This document shows positions 17,237 through 26,279 of a DNA stretch of 64,000 nt, in pieces. Position numbers and translations under genes: made by a program. Positions within the stretch are counted from its first letter, which is position 1. Each line of letters begins with the position of its first letter. The stretch covers positions 558,001 through 622,000 of the forward strand of contig NZ_CP054258.1 in NCBI RefSeq assembly GCF_024181585.1, given 5' to 3'. The stretch comes from Treponema socranskii subsp. buccale (lineage in GTDB: Bacteria; Spirochaetota; Spirochaetia; Treponematales; Treponemataceae). The notes under the pieces were generated by a model that saw only the letters and a list, made by a program, of their open reading frames with translations, made no database searches and was not told the origin of the DNA.

Positions 17237-19252
17237 TCAGCTTTTGAGTTTTTTCAGCATGTCGGCAAAATAATCGTGTGCTTTATCTTCGCTCACCGGC
17301 TCCGCTTTTTTCGCTTCGTGATATTCGACGAGGTTTTCCGGTATCTCTTCAAGAAAACGCGACGGCGTGCATTCGACCGTCGCCTGCATGCGCCTCCGCT
17401 TTTGGCACGACGTAATCAATAATTTGTCCCGTGCGCGCGTGATCGCGACGTAAAAAAGGCGCCTCTCTTCTTCGACGTCTCCGTCCGTTTCTTCGACGGA
17501 ACGCGCGTGCGGCATAAGCCCTTCTTCCGCACCGGCGATAAACACGACGGGAAATTCGAGCCCCTTCGACGCGTGGATCGTCATCAAATTGACTTTGCCT
17601 TTGCCGTCGTCGTCTTCGATGTCGTCGCGGCTCAAGAGCGTAATGCGGTTCAAATAATTGAACAGACTCGGATCGAAATTGTCGGGATTGTTTTCCCACG
17701 TTTCGATCGACATGAGCAGCGTTTCGATATTCTGCAATTTAAAGCGCACCGCTTTTTCGTTTTTTTGAAATTCGCCGATGATGTAGTCGCGGTACTGTAC
17801 CTCGTCGATGAGTTCGCGCACTTTGTTTGCAAGCCCCCGACCGCCGAAAAGCTTCGCCCTTGCGCCTTCGATCGTATCGATAAATTCTCCGAGCGATTTT
17901 TTTGCCGAATCGGAAAGCGCTCCTGCGGGATCTTTTTGCAGATAGCGGATCGCATCCCACAGCGTGCTCGCATTTTGCTTTGCCGTTTCGTTTATCGCCG
18001 AAATCGTACTCCTCCCGATGCCCCGCCGCGGCGTATTGATGATCCGAAGCAGATTGATGTCGTCGCTTTGATTTGCCGCGACGCGCAGATAGCTTACGAT
18101 ATCTTTTATTTCGAGCCGTTCGAAAAAACTCGTACCGCCGCTCATCGTATAGGGAATGTTCGCTTGAAGCAGGGCTTCTTCGATCGCGCGGCTCTGCGAG
18201 TTTGCGCGCATGAGTATGCCGAAATCGTCGTATGTACGCCTCTCTTCCATCGCGATGCCTTGAATGCTTTCGGCGATAAAATCCGCTTCGGCGCTTTCGT
18301 TTTCCGGCATAAACAGTTCGATAGGCTTTCCCGAACCGTTGCCGCTCCACAGTTTTTTGTCTTTGCGGTTCGTGTTGTGCGATATGACGCCGTTCGCCGC
18401 GCTTAAAATGGTTTCGGTCGAACGGTAGTTTTGCTCGAGGCGGATTTCCTTCACACCCGGAAAATCTTTTTCGAACTGTACGATGTTTTGATAATCGGCG
18501 CCTCTCCAGCTGTAGATCGACTGATCGTCGTCTCCGACGACCGCGATGTTTTTATCGGCAAGGAGACGCATGAGCTCGTACTGCTGCCGGCTCGTGTCCT
18601 GAAATTCGTCGACCATGATGTACGTGTAGCGAGAACGGTATTTTGCAAGCACGTCGGGGTGTTCACGGAACAGGCGGATCGGCAGCATGATGAGATCGTC
18701 GAAGTCGACCGCATTGTACAGCTTCAATCCCTGCTCGTACGATTCGTAGAGCGCTCGGTACATATCGTTTGCGCTTTCCCAATTTTTGCGCCCGGTTTTT
18801 ATGTTTGAAAAAAGGTTTGCGATTTTGTATAAGTCGAGCGCGTCGGATGTGAACTGCAGTTCCCGCGCGCTTTCTTTGATGAGGGAGGCTTTGTCGGTTT
18901 CGTCGTAAATCGAAAAATTTTCCCGCCAGCCCAGTTTGGCGATGTCCTGTCTGAGAATGCGCACGCCGAATGCGTGAAACGTGGACACCGTGAGGTTTTG
19001 CAGCTTTTTGCCCGTCAGCGATTTGACACGCTCTTCCATTTCGCGCGCGGCTTTATTCGTAAAGGTCAGCGCAAGGATCGCGCTTTGCGGAATGCCTTCA
19101 TCGAGCATGTGCGCAATGCGATACGTGATGACTCTTGTTTTGCCGCTTCCCGCTCCGGCGATAATCAAAATAGGACCTGTTATCGTCGTGACGGCGCGCA
19201 GCTGTTCGGGATTGAGTTCCGTTTTCAATGCATGTATGTCGAGTTCGGGCAT
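17237..19252 (-). CDS. pcrA: ATP-dependent DNA helicase PcrA/UvrD/Rep family
   Basis: Superfamily 1A DNA helicase of 671 residues used in repair and replication. Motifs in order: LNPEQLRAV (Q motif), AGAGSGKTRVI (Walker A), LTFTNKAAREMEERV (Ia), VDEFQDTSRQQYE (II), VVGDDDQSIYSWRGAD (III), EQNYRSTETIL (IV), LMTIHASKGLEFPVVF (V) and EERRLFYVAITRARD (VI). It is slightly shorter than PcrA of Gram-positives but has all motifs. ATG 19252 has no Shine-Dalgarno; a TACACT box ends 7 nt before it. It is convergent with the upstream beta-propeller gene. Confidence 0.95.
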   Translation of the reverse strand: MPELDIHALKTELNPEQLRAVTTITGPILIIAGAGSGKTRVITYRIAHMLDEGIPQSAILALTFTNKAAREMEERVKSLTGKKLQNLTVSTFHAFGVRILRQDIAKLGWRENFSIYDETDKASLIKESARELQFTSDALDLYKIANLFSNIKTGRKNWESANDMYRALYESYEQGLKLYNAVDFDDLIMLPIRLFREHPDVLAKYRSRYTYIMVDEFQDTSRQQYELMRLLADKNIAVVGDDDQSIYSWRGADYQNIVQFEKDFPGVKEIRLEQNYRSTETILSAANGVISHNTNRKDKKLWSGNGSGKPIELFMPENESAEADFIAESIQGIAMEERRTYDDFGILMRANSQSRAIEEALLQANIPYTMSGGTSFFERLEIKDIVSYLRVAANQSDDINLLRIINTPRRGIGRSTISAINETAKQNASTLWDAIRYLQKDPAGALSDSAKKSLGEFIDTIEGARAKLFGGRGLANKVRELIDEVQYRDYIIGEFQKNEKAVRFKLQNIETLLMSIETWENNPDNFDPSLFNYLNRITLLSRDDIEDDDGKGKVNLMTIHASKGLEFPVVFIAGAEEGLMPHARSVEETDGDVEEERRLFYVAITRARDKLLITSCQKRRRMQATVECTPSRFLEEIPENLVEYHEAKKAEPVSEDKAHDYFADMLKKLKS

Positions 19253-19318
19253 GGCGCACAGTGTAACACTCGGAGCGCTCTTTATGCAAGTAATTTTTTA
19301 AATAATTTTTTTAATCAT

Positions 19319-19347
19319 TTGACAACGGGGAGAAGTGCTGTTACAAT
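19319..19347 (+). promoter_or_regulatory. promoter of the UroD-like/SLC13 gene pair
   Basis: TTGACA, 17 nt, TACAAT: one mismatch to the sigma-70 consensus. The leader to ATG 19405 would be about 50 nt. It lies close to and divergent from the pcrA promoter region. Confidence 0.65.
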
Positions 19348-19404
19348 GGCCGGAAATATCTAACGGGTTTTTCAGAGAGTTTTAAAAATCGAGGGTAAAA
19401 AATT

Positions 19405-20436
19405 ATGGGACTTTCAAAACGACAAAGACTTGAATGCGTATTGCACGGCGAGCTGCTGGACAGACCGCCCGTTACCGCATACAGGCATTTTCCGAAGCGG
19501 GAAAGAAAGCCTGCGGAATTGGCCGACATTATGTTGGACTGGCAAAAAAAATACGACTGGGATATTATGAAAATCCATCCCTCGGCGGTTTTTATGCAGG
19601 AAGTATGGGGTGACGTTTTCGACTACGAAAATTACGTGCAGGAAATATTTCCTAAAAAAATCGCAAGAGCGACGAGCTTCGACGATCTGTCCGTTTTCGA
19701 TAAAAAAGACATGAGCAATCAAACGCTTAAAGACCATGTCGAAGCCGCAAGGCTCATTAAAGAAAAGTCGGAAGAAGATATTCCGACCGTGCATACGCTG
19801 TTTACGCCGCTGACGGTCGTAACGAATGTGTTCGAATGTCCCTTCGTTCGGCGTCATTTTCCCGCCGACAGAAAAGATAATAAAATTTTCGACATCATAA
19901 AAAACAGAGGCAAGGAATTGGAAGCTGCCTTGGAAAATATCACCGATACGTATATCGCCTACTGGAAAGAATTGAAAAAGACGGGTATAGACGGTTTTTT
20001 CTATGCGGGCATTTCGTGGGCGAGAACGGGATATATGACCGAAGACGAATGGGAAACGTATGTAAAAAAATACGATTTGAAATTCTTAAACGAAGTAAAA
20101 AAAGACGGAGGATTGATCATCTATCATACGTGCGGCATCAAAAGCAATCCTCAGAGATTTTCCGATTATCCGATCGATATTTTGCATTGGGATCAGGGCG
20201 GCAAAGATAATCCGTCCATAAAAGAGTCTCAAACGTTTTTGAAAAAAATCGTGCCGATGGGCGGTGTCGATGAAATGATTTTCGGAACCGGTGCCGAAAA
20301 AAAGATCGGTGAGCTTGCCGAAAAAGAAATACAAGACAATAAAGATATTCCGTTTATTTTAGCGCCCTATTGTTCCGTTTCAATACATACAAGCGATGCG
20401 GAACTGAGGGCATTCAGAAATAGTGTTAATGTATAA
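19405..20436 (+). CDS. uroporphyrinogen-decarboxylase-family protein, probably a zinc-dependent methyltransferase
   Basis: 343-residue member of the UROD superfamily, cytoplasmic. It has His241-X-Cys243 in YHTCG and Cys323 in LAPYCSV, 80 residues apart; this His-X-Cys...Cys zinc-ligand arrangement is that of corrinoid:thiol methyltransferases of the MtaA/MtbA type rather than haem-pathway decarboxylases. No corrinoid protein is adjacent. It lies 18 nt before a SLC13-type transporter gene, and the two appear to form an operon with its own promoter and terminator. Inference: the pair imports and demethylates, or otherwise uses, a small organic acid. The two genes look less G+C-rich by eye than their neighbours, which may indicate acquisition. 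Confidence 0.72.
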   Translation: MGLSKRQRLECVLHGELLDRPPVTAYRHFPKRERKPAELADIMLDWQKKYDWDIMKIHPSAVFMQEVWGDVFDYENYVQEIFPKKIARATSFDDLSVFDKKDMSNQTLKDHVEAARLIKEKSEEDIPTVHTLFTPLTVVTNVFECPFVRRHFPADRKDNKIFDIIKNRGKELEAALENITDTYIAYWKELKKTGIDGFFYAGISWARTGYMTEDEWETYVKKYDLKFLNEVKKDGGLIIYHTCGIKSNPQRFSDYPIDILHWDQGGKDNPSIKESQTFLKKIVPMGGVDEMIFGTGAEKKIGELAEKEIQDNKDIPFILAPYCSVSIHTSDAELRAFRNSVNV

Positions 20437-20454
20437 AAAAGGAGGAAAATTAAC

Positions 20455-21696
20455 ATGACAATGCCGGCAATAATAACATGCATCATTTTTGTTGTTGTTA
20501 TAATTTTGCTCGTATGGCAACCGGTGCATCCGATTTTGATCGGTGCTGCAATTCCTGCCGTTTTAGCCGCCTTCAAGATAATAGACGGCGGTACGGCGTA
20601 TGCGGAATTCGGAAATACGACGGTAGTATTTTTTATGGGACTCGTCGTGGTCGGGGAGGCGTTCTTTAAAACGGGACTGGCCGATTACATAGGCGGGAAA
20701 ATAATCGGGCTCATCGGCAAAACCGAAAGGGGCTTGATACTCGGAACGTCGATCGTCGGCGGAGGGCTTTCCGCATTTTTGAACGACACGGGCACGACCG
20801 CCTGTTTAATGCCGATCGTCGGATCGATGGCGGAAAAAGCGAATGTACCTAAATCGAAATTGCTCATGGCGCTCGCATATGCGGCTTCGCTCGGCGGTAC
20901 GATAACATTAATCGGAACGACTCCGCACATCGTCGCGAACGGTATGCTCAAAGATATGGGCTTGCGCGAGTTCGGTTTTTTCGAATATACGAAGATCGGC
21001 CTGCCGCTCCTCATCGTCGGCATGATTTACATGGCGCTTATCGGAACGAAACTGTTGCCGGTAAAAGATATAGAATCGAAAGAAGGCGAAAGAAAGAGCG
21101 AAAAAAATCCTGCTAAAATGATAACCGTCGCGCTCATCTTTTTGGCGGTCGTTATAGCGATGGCTACAAAGATCGTACCGATGCACATAGCAGGTGTTTT
21201 CGGAGCGCTGCTCGTCGTACTTACCGGCTGTATATCCGCTCAGGATGCGATCAAATCGTTCAGCGTCACGACCGTCTTTTTGGTCGGCGGAATTTTCCCG
21301 CTCAGCAAAGCTTTGGTTAAAACAGGAGCTGCAAAATACATCGTCGATCTGCTCAGTCCTGCGCTGCACGGTTTACCGCCGGTACTTTTAATAGCCGCCA
21401 TATCGCTGATCATGCTTGTCGTCACCCAATTTTTGCTGAACTCGTCGGCAACGGTATTGATGCTGCCGATCGCCATATTGGTGTGTCAAGCGGCGAATAT
21501 AAATCCTCTTGCGGGAGCGATGGCCGTTTCCGTTTGCGCTTCGGGTGTGTTTACGACTCCGTTCGGGACGGGACCGAACCTTTTGGTTTGGGAAGCCGGC
21601 GGATATACGATGAAAGACTATTTGAAATGCGGTGCGCCGCTTTTGATTTTATTTTGGATCGTTACGACCGCTTTGTGTTCAATCATTTATCTCTAA
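20455..21696 (+). CDS. SLC13/DASS-type anion transporter
   Basis: Membrane transporter of 413 residues with about eleven hydrophobic segments. The two inverted-repeat substrate/Na+ motifs of the divalent anion:Na+ symporter superfamily are visible: LNDTGTTACLMPI near residue 105 and LNSSATVLMLPIA near residue 325. ArsB and NhaD are distant relatives, so a metal oxyanion role cannot be excluded. A strong AAGGAGG precedes ATG 20455. The neighbouring UroD-like gene suggests a carboxylate or methylated compound as substrate (inference). A strong terminator follows. Confidence 0.8.
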   Translation: MTMPAIITCIIFVVVIILLVWQPVHPILIGAAIPAVLAAFKIIDGGTAYAEFGNTTVVFFMGLVVVGEAFFKTGLADYIGGKIIGLIGKTERGLILGTSIVGGGLSAFLNDTGTTACLMPIVGSMAEKANVPKSKLLMALAYAASLGGTITLIGTTPHIVANGMLKDMGLREFGFFEYTKIGLPLLIVGMIYMALIGTKLLPVKDIESKEGERKSEKNPAKMITVALIFLAVVIAMATKIVPMHIAGVFGALLVVLTGCISAQDAIKSFSVTTVFLVGGIFPLSKALVKTGAAKYIVDLLSPALHGLPPVLLIAAISLIMLVVTQFLLNSSATVLMLPIAILVCQAANINPLAGAMAVSVCASGVFTTPFGTGPNLLVWEAGGYTMKDYLKCGAPLLILFWIVTTALCSIIYL

Positions 21697-21720
21697 ACGC
21701 GAATTAAAATAAAATAAGAG

Positions 21721-21764
21721 AGCGCCGATTACTGCGACCGTCGTATGCAATCGGCGCTTTTTTT
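21721..21764 (+). terminator. intrinsic terminator of the UroD-like/SLC13 operon
   Basis: Perfect 10-bp stem AGCGCCGATT/AATCGGCGCT with an 18-nt loop followed by seven T. Confidence 0.85.
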
Positions 21765-21802
21765 ATACGCCGCCGATCGAATGCGTCATGTCGAGCGCGT
21801 CA

Positions 21803-21831
21803 TTCACATTTTCGCCGCGTTGTGGTATACT
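21803..21831 (+). promoter_or_regulatory. promoter of the hexokinase gene
   Basis: TTCACA, 17 nt, TATACT. The -10 box ends 8 nt before ATG 21840 and there is no Shine-Dalgarno, so transcription probably begins at or next to the start codon. Confidence 0.55.
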
Positions 21832-21839
21832 GAAAGCCT

Positions 21840-23135
21840 ATGAATCGGGCAGTCAGCGCGTTTTTGGCAAAACATAATTTTATCCGTCACATCGATATCG
21901 ACTCGGTGATCGATGCGCTTTTGTACGATATGAATTCCGGTCTTCACGGGCAAAAAGTTTATCAGGATATGATACGCACGTACAGCAATCCGCCGGAAAA
22001 TCCCGCTTCGGATAAGAGCGTCATCGTTATCGATGCGGGCGGAACGAATTTCCGTTCATGCCTCGTGTCGTTCAACGAGCAGGGAAAAGCGTCGATCGAT
22101 TTTCTCGAAAAGACGAAGATGCCCGGAGTTGCGAAGGTGCTTTCACGTGCGGATTTTTTCGATGAAATCGCGTCGAACATAGACCACTTAAAAGATAAAG
22201 CCGAATCGATCGGTTTTTGTTTTTCGTATCCGATGGAGATCACCGACGACGGAGACGGCATCCTCATCAGGTTTACGAAGGAAGTAAACGCGCCCGAAGT
22301 CGTCGGCTGCCGTATCGGGGAAACGCTCAAAAAAACGCTCGAAGCGCGCGGATGGAAAAAGCTGCGGCGTGTCACGCTCTTAAACGATACGGTGGCGGCG
22401 CTTCTTGCGGGAGCTGCGACGCCGGATGCGGGGAAAAAGTATTCGTCTTACATCGGTCTTATACTCGGCACGGGATTGAACGCCGCGTATATTCAGCCGA
22501 AGATGCCGGACGTAAAAGATTTTACCAAGCAGATCGTCGTGTGCGAATCGGGAAAATTCGGCGCTATAGTCTGCTCCGATTTCGATGACGCGCTCGACGC
22601 GAAAACGCTGAGTCCCGGAAAATACCGCACGGAAAAACAGTGTTCGGGCGGCTACCTCGGGGACGTAGCATTTGAAGCGTTGAAAGCTGCGGCGGAAGAA
22701 GGACTTTTCGGAAAAGCGTGCGCAAAGCGCATCCTCTCATTGTCCGCTTTGTCCCTCGTCGAAGCCGACGCGTTTTTACACGCGCCGTACAGCACGAACG
22801 CTTCCCTCGGAGCCCTTGCCGCCGAAAGCGCTTCAGACGAAGATTACGATCGCATATTTCAGATCCTCGATGCCGTTATGGAGCGCTCCGCCCGCTATGC
22901 CGCAGCCATCCTCGCAGCCTGCGTCATTCAAAGCGGTGAGGGGAAAAACGCTTCTCGCCCCGTGTGCATACTCTGCAACGGCAGCACGTATTTTAAAACG
23001 CATATGCTCGCCCGGCGCGTACACGGCTATCTCGAAGAAGCGCTCACGAAAGAGAGAGACCTCTATTGGGAGATAATTTCGCGGGAAAACGATATAACGC
23101 TCGGAGCGGCGATCGCGGGGCTTATCGAAAGTTAA
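21840..23135 (+). CDS. hxk: hexokinase
   Basis: Cytoplasmic ATP-dependent sugar kinase of 431 residues, feeding glucose into glycolysis. It shows the actin-like ATPase fold motifs: phosphate-1 loop VIDAGGTNFRSCLV near residue 62, the sugar-binding segment GFCFSYPMEITDD near residue 123, LLNDTVAALLAGA with the catalytic Asp near residue 182, and GTGLNAAYIQ. This is the larger hexokinase type, as I recall also found in T. pallidum, not the short bacterial glucokinase. It has its own promoter. A non-coding stretch of about 350 bases follows. Confidence 0.9.
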   Translation: MNRAVSAFLAKHNFIRHIDIDSVIDALLYDMNSGLHGQKVYQDMIRTYSNPPENPASDKSVIVIDAGGTNFRSCLVSFNEQGKASIDFLEKTKMPGVAKVLSRADFFDEIASNIDHLKDKAESIGFCFSYPMEITDDGDGILIRFTKEVNAPEVVGCRIGETLKKTLEARGWKKLRRVTLLNDTVAALLAGAATPDAGKKYSSYIGLILGTGLNAAYIQPKMPDVKDFTKQIVVCESGKFGAIVCSDFDDALDAKTLSPGKYRTEKQCSGGYLGDVAFEALKAAAEEGLFGKACAKRILSLSALSLVEADAFLHAPYSTNASLGALAAESASDEDYDRIFQILDAVMERSARYAAAILAACVIQSGEGKNASRPVCILCNGSTYFKTHMLARRVHGYLEEALTKERDLYWEIISRENDITLGAAIAGLIES

Positions 23136-23484
23136 ACAAAATAACGCTCAATATCGGTCGGATTAGCGCCGATGTAGGAAGTAGGTAAAATGTCGAGTTT
23201 GGAAAGTATCAATCCATAACGCTGTGTTTTCGGCGAGAACTTCGTTCGCTGCGCTCACTACCGAGTTTGCATCGCAAACTCGCAGTGTATATGCCGCGGT
23301 TGAGCTTTTGGGGGCAGGCTTCCGTAAGCTTAACGCTCAAAGCGGCACGCAGCCGGAACCTCGCCGAAAGCATGATTTTATCCGTTTTCCAAACTCGCCA
23401 TTTTGGCGATGCGTGAAACGGTTGGAAAATTTCGAGTTTTAGAAAACTCGAAATTGAACCAAATATACAAACGGGTGGGTTACG
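23136..23484 (+). other. non-coding region with several hairpins upstream of flbB
   Basis: Contains CGAGTTTGC/GCAAACTCG (23262-23282), a second CGAGTTTT/AAAACTCG hairpin near 23434-23455, and a segment TTTTCGGCGAGAACTTCGTTC (about 23228) that also occurs, same orientation to the downstream gene, in the leader at 43360-43390. A weak 13-nt loop flanked by ATCG/CGAT near 23152-23173 resembles the leader hairpins at 28974 and 63271. An open frame at 23224-23442 has repeat-like content and is not believed. Confidence 0.5.
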
Positions 23485-24108
23485 ATGGCAAAAGGGAAAA
23501 ACTTAGGCAAATCGATTGTCCTTCTTTTTCTGATTATCATTCTCTGTCTCGGCGGCTTGTTGTGGTTCGATTATTTGGGAATCATTCACGCAAAGGCGCT
23601 GTTTACGCCGCTGTATCGTATGCTGGGCAGGGAGCCGCAGACGTCGACGACGGCCGTTCGCCCGCTCAACAACGATATCGATCAGGATCGCATAGACAAA
23701 CAGCGTGAAGCGCTCAGGCTTTATAAGGAAGAACTCGATCAAAAAGAGAGCGAATTGACCGCGTCGGGACAACAAAACGAGCGGATTGCGGCCGAACTTG
23801 CCGAACGCGAAAAAACGCTCGAAGAACGCGAAAAAACATTCAACAATTTGCAAAAAAAGTACGATGATAAAGAAGTAAACATAGAACAGATCGCAACGCG
23901 TCTGTACAATATGCCGCCCGCCGCGGCCGTTCAGGAACTTGTGGCGATGGACGATCAGCTCGTGATCGACGTTTTGCGCAAAGAAGAAGAAATGGCGACG
24001 GTGAAAAAGCAGTATTCGATGACATCGTACTGGCTTTCACTCATGCCGGCGGAGCGGGCTGCGGCAGTCCAACGGAAGATGGTGAGCAAGCCGAAATCGC
24101 TTGACTGA
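23485..24108 (+). CDS. flbB: periplasmic flagellar collar protein FlbB
   Basis: Single-span membrane protein of 207 residues: basic N-terminus, membrane segment at residues 10-30, a long coiled coil at about 60-125 (DKQREALRLYKEELDQKESE, AEREKTLEEREKT), and a MotE/MgtE-N-like end (LYNMPPAAAVQELVAMDDQ). In Borrelia, FlbB is the base of the spirochaete-specific periplasmic collar around the flagellar motor. The assignment rests on domain layout and on the gene order flbB-fliK-flgD-flgE seen in spirochaetes. Start ATG 23485 has GGGTGGG upstream. The coiled coil is the only extensive one in the window. Confidence 0.82.
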   Translation: MAKGKNLGKSIVLLFLIIILCLGGLLWFDYLGIIHAKALFTPLYRMLGREPQTSTTAVRPLNNDIDQDRIDKQREALRLYKEELDQKESELTASGQQNERIAAELAEREKTLEEREKTFNNLQKKYDDKEVNIEQIATRLYNMPPAAAVQELVAMDDQLVIDVLRKEEEMATVKKQYSMTSYWLSLMPAERAAAVQRKMVSKPKSLD

Positions 24109-24152
24109 ACTTCCCTGCGGTCATTCTTTGTTTGCACGAATGGAGGATGGCG

Positions 24153-25766
24153 ATGCAGGGAAGCCCTGTTGCAAAACTAAGCGCAGTTCCGAAAGTAAAC
24201 GCAATCGATAAAATCGACTCACTTCCATCGCAGCTTTCAAAAAAAATTCTTTTATCGCGTACGAAAAACGAAGAGCATTCATTCGCAAAGCTCCTTGTGC
24301 GCGCACAGGGCAAAAAAATCGAAGCGCAAGTTTCCGATGCGTTTTCGGGTGCGGGACTTTCAGCGCGCGGAAAATCCGAATCTCTTTCGCGCTCAGGCGG
24401 AAAGGCTGCGCATGGAGGAGCTTTCGAAAAGATCCGTGCCGGAAGTGCGGAACATTCTTCCGCTCGAGATGCGAAATCGGATATGCTTTTAGGAGCGAAT
24501 GGACTTCGCGAAAGCAAGCGCGCTTTCACGAATCTCAGACGGGAAGACGTGTTGAAGACGAAACCGGTGCGGAACGATGCCGCCGATACGAAAAAAGAAA
24601 GCAAAACCGCCGCTGCAAAAGATATCTCAAAAAAAGAAACGATCGACGCTGCAAAAAATGTTGTAAAAAAACAACACGACGACACTTCTTCGGATTTCAA
24701 CGAAAAAAAATCTTTTGAGTACACGCAGGATGAAAGCCGCGGAAAAACGGGCGATGCCGAAATGCTTGAAAAGGCGGAAGTAGTCGATGGTACCGATGCC
24801 GCACGCGCCGCGCTCTTGCAGGATTTTGCATATCTCGTCGACGGCTCTCGCGATTTTGAAATCGTGCGCGTCGGAAATGCCGAAGCCGGCGGAACCGCCG
24901 AAAGCGATGCGGACGATTTTTTTGCCGAAAGCCTATCCGTTTCCGAAGAAGCCGTCCCGTTTCAAATAGGAAGCGCTGTTGTGCATACGACCGATTTGTC
25001 GGACGGTGAAACTGAAGGAGGCGAATTTTCGGATGACGGATTTTCGGACGAAAAAGCGTTTTCATTTGAAATAAATGATGATGCTGTCCTCTCAAAGCGA
25101 GAGCGCGCATTCGATGCCGACGGTAAAATCCTCGTCACCGATCTTCGAACGGAAACGGCGGAAAGTCTTTCCGAAGTAAAACCCGAATCGGAAAAATCGA
25201 TAAAAATCGATACTCAAGTCGGCGATACGTCCGAACTGACTATGTTCGTTTCGGAGAGCGTTCGACAAAACGTTTTCCCTGCAAACGGTCAAAGCACGCA
25301 GGCGGCAAGTTCGAACTTTCAAACGATGCTCGCAAATCAAATACGGCAAAACGCATCCGACTTCGTAAAAGCGGGTTCGATCGTTTTGCGCGACAACAAC
25401 GCGGGAACGATCAACCTCGTACTGCGTCCGGAATCGCTCGGAAATGTCAAGATCAGCTTGCAGCTTTCCGATAAGGTAGTTAGCGGACAAATTACGGTGC
25501 ATTCCGAAGAAGCGTACAATGCGTTTAAGGAAAGCGCCGATGCGCTTAAAACTGCGTTTGCACAAAGCGGTTTTGAAGCGGGCGGTTTTACCGTAGCCTA
25601 TTCGTCGGCCGGAACGGGCGGCAGTTTTTCGGGAAGCGAAACGGGCGGGGGCTTTGCCGATGCGCGGCATGCGGGACGATACGAAGACGCGTTTGCGTCG
25701 GAAGGAAGTGCGGCTTCGGGCGAAAGCTATATTGCAGGCGAACACGCGGTAAATGTCGTTGTGTAG
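24153..25766 (+). CDS. fliK: flagellar hook-length control protein FliK
   Basis: Exported ruler protein of 537 residues. Most of the protein is low-complexity and rich in Ala, Glu, Lys and Ser, without clear domains, as expected for a molecular ruler. The C-terminal export-switch domain lies around residues 415-480: AGTINLVLRPESLGNVKISL, then EEAYNAFKESADALKTAFAQ, matching the Flg_hook pattern with LRPESLG. ATG 24153 is chosen because GGAGG stands 6 nt upstream; ATG 24147 abuts it. It is between flbB and flgD as in other spirochaetes. Confidence 0.88.
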   Translation: MQGSPVAKLSAVPKVNAIDKIDSLPSQLSKKILLSRTKNEEHSFAKLLVRAQGKKIEAQVSDAFSGAGLSARGKSESLSRSGGKAAHGGAFEKIRAGSAEHSSARDAKSDMLLGANGLRESKRAFTNLRREDVLKTKPVRNDAADTKKESKTAAAKDISKKETIDAAKNVVKKQHDDTSSDFNEKKSFEYTQDESRGKTGDAEMLEKAEVVDGTDAARAALLQDFAYLVDGSRDFEIVRVGNAEAGGTAESDADDFFAESLSVSEEAVPFQIGSAVVHTTDLSDGETEGGEFSDDGFSDEKAFSFEINDDAVLSKRERAFDADGKILVTDLRTETAESLSEVKPESEKSIKIDTQVGDTSELTMFVSESVRQNVFPANGQSTQAASSNFQTMLANQIRQNASDFVKAGSIVLRDNNAGTINLVLRPESLGNVKISLQLSDKVVSGQITVHSEEAYNAFKESADALKTAFAQSGFEAGGFTVAYSSAGTGGSFSGSETGGGFADARHAGRYEDAFASEGSAASGESYIAGEHAVNVVV

Positions 25767-25818
25767 ATTGTTAATCGTATGATAAATTATTAATTATTAA
25801 TTGATAAGACAGAGGTAG

Positions 25819-26265
25819 ATGATGGACGGAATCAACACCACCATGAGCGCAGCCGACAAAGCGGCGGTCGATTTTGCCGTAAACGGCTACAACAAAGAAC
25901 TTGGCGTAAAAGGACGTACGGTCAATCATTCGTTGGGCAAGGATGACTTTTTAAAACTTCTGATAGCGCAGCTGTCGAATCAGGATCCGACAAGTCCGAT
26001 CGAAAACACCGAGTTTATCGCTCAGATGGCGCAGTTTTCATCGCTTGAACAGATGACGAACATGAGTGCGGAGTTTGCAAAGCTTGCGGGCGTGTTCAGA
26101 GTTTCCGAAGCGTCTTCGATGCTCGGAAAGACGGTTACACTCAACGTCGGAGATACCACTGCGACGGGCGTCGTGCAGGCTGCAACGCGTGAAGAAAATC
26201 CGCGCGTCATGGTAGGCGGCAGATACTACACGATGGATCAGATCAGCGCGATTTACGGAAATTAA
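25819..26265 (+). CDS. flgD: flagellar hook capping protein FlgD
   Basis: Cap at the tip of the growing hook. The 148 residues contain the conserved FlgD N-terminal signature: [20 protein letters not shown], then [20 protein letters not shown]. The C-terminal half is short ([17 protein letters not shown]), so the Tudor/Fn3-like part seen in longer FlgD proteins is reduced; short forms occur in spirochaetes. Two adjacent ATGs (25819, 25822) are possible after AGAGG. It is 14 nt upstream of flgE. Confidence 0.93.
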   Translation: MMDGINTTMSAADKAAVDFAVNGYNKELGVKGRTVNHSLGKDDFLKLLIAQLSNQDPTSPIENTEFIAQMAQFSSLEQMTNMSAEFAKLAGVFRVSEASSMLGKTVTLNVGDTTATGVVQAATREENPRVMVGGRYYTMDQISAIYGN

Positions 26266-26279
26266 ACGGGGGCAGCTCT

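Noticed and set aside
23224-23442. 72-codon open frame upstream of flbB
   Set aside because: It runs through palindromes and a block shared with other intergenic regions, has no ribosome site and no recognisable protein features.
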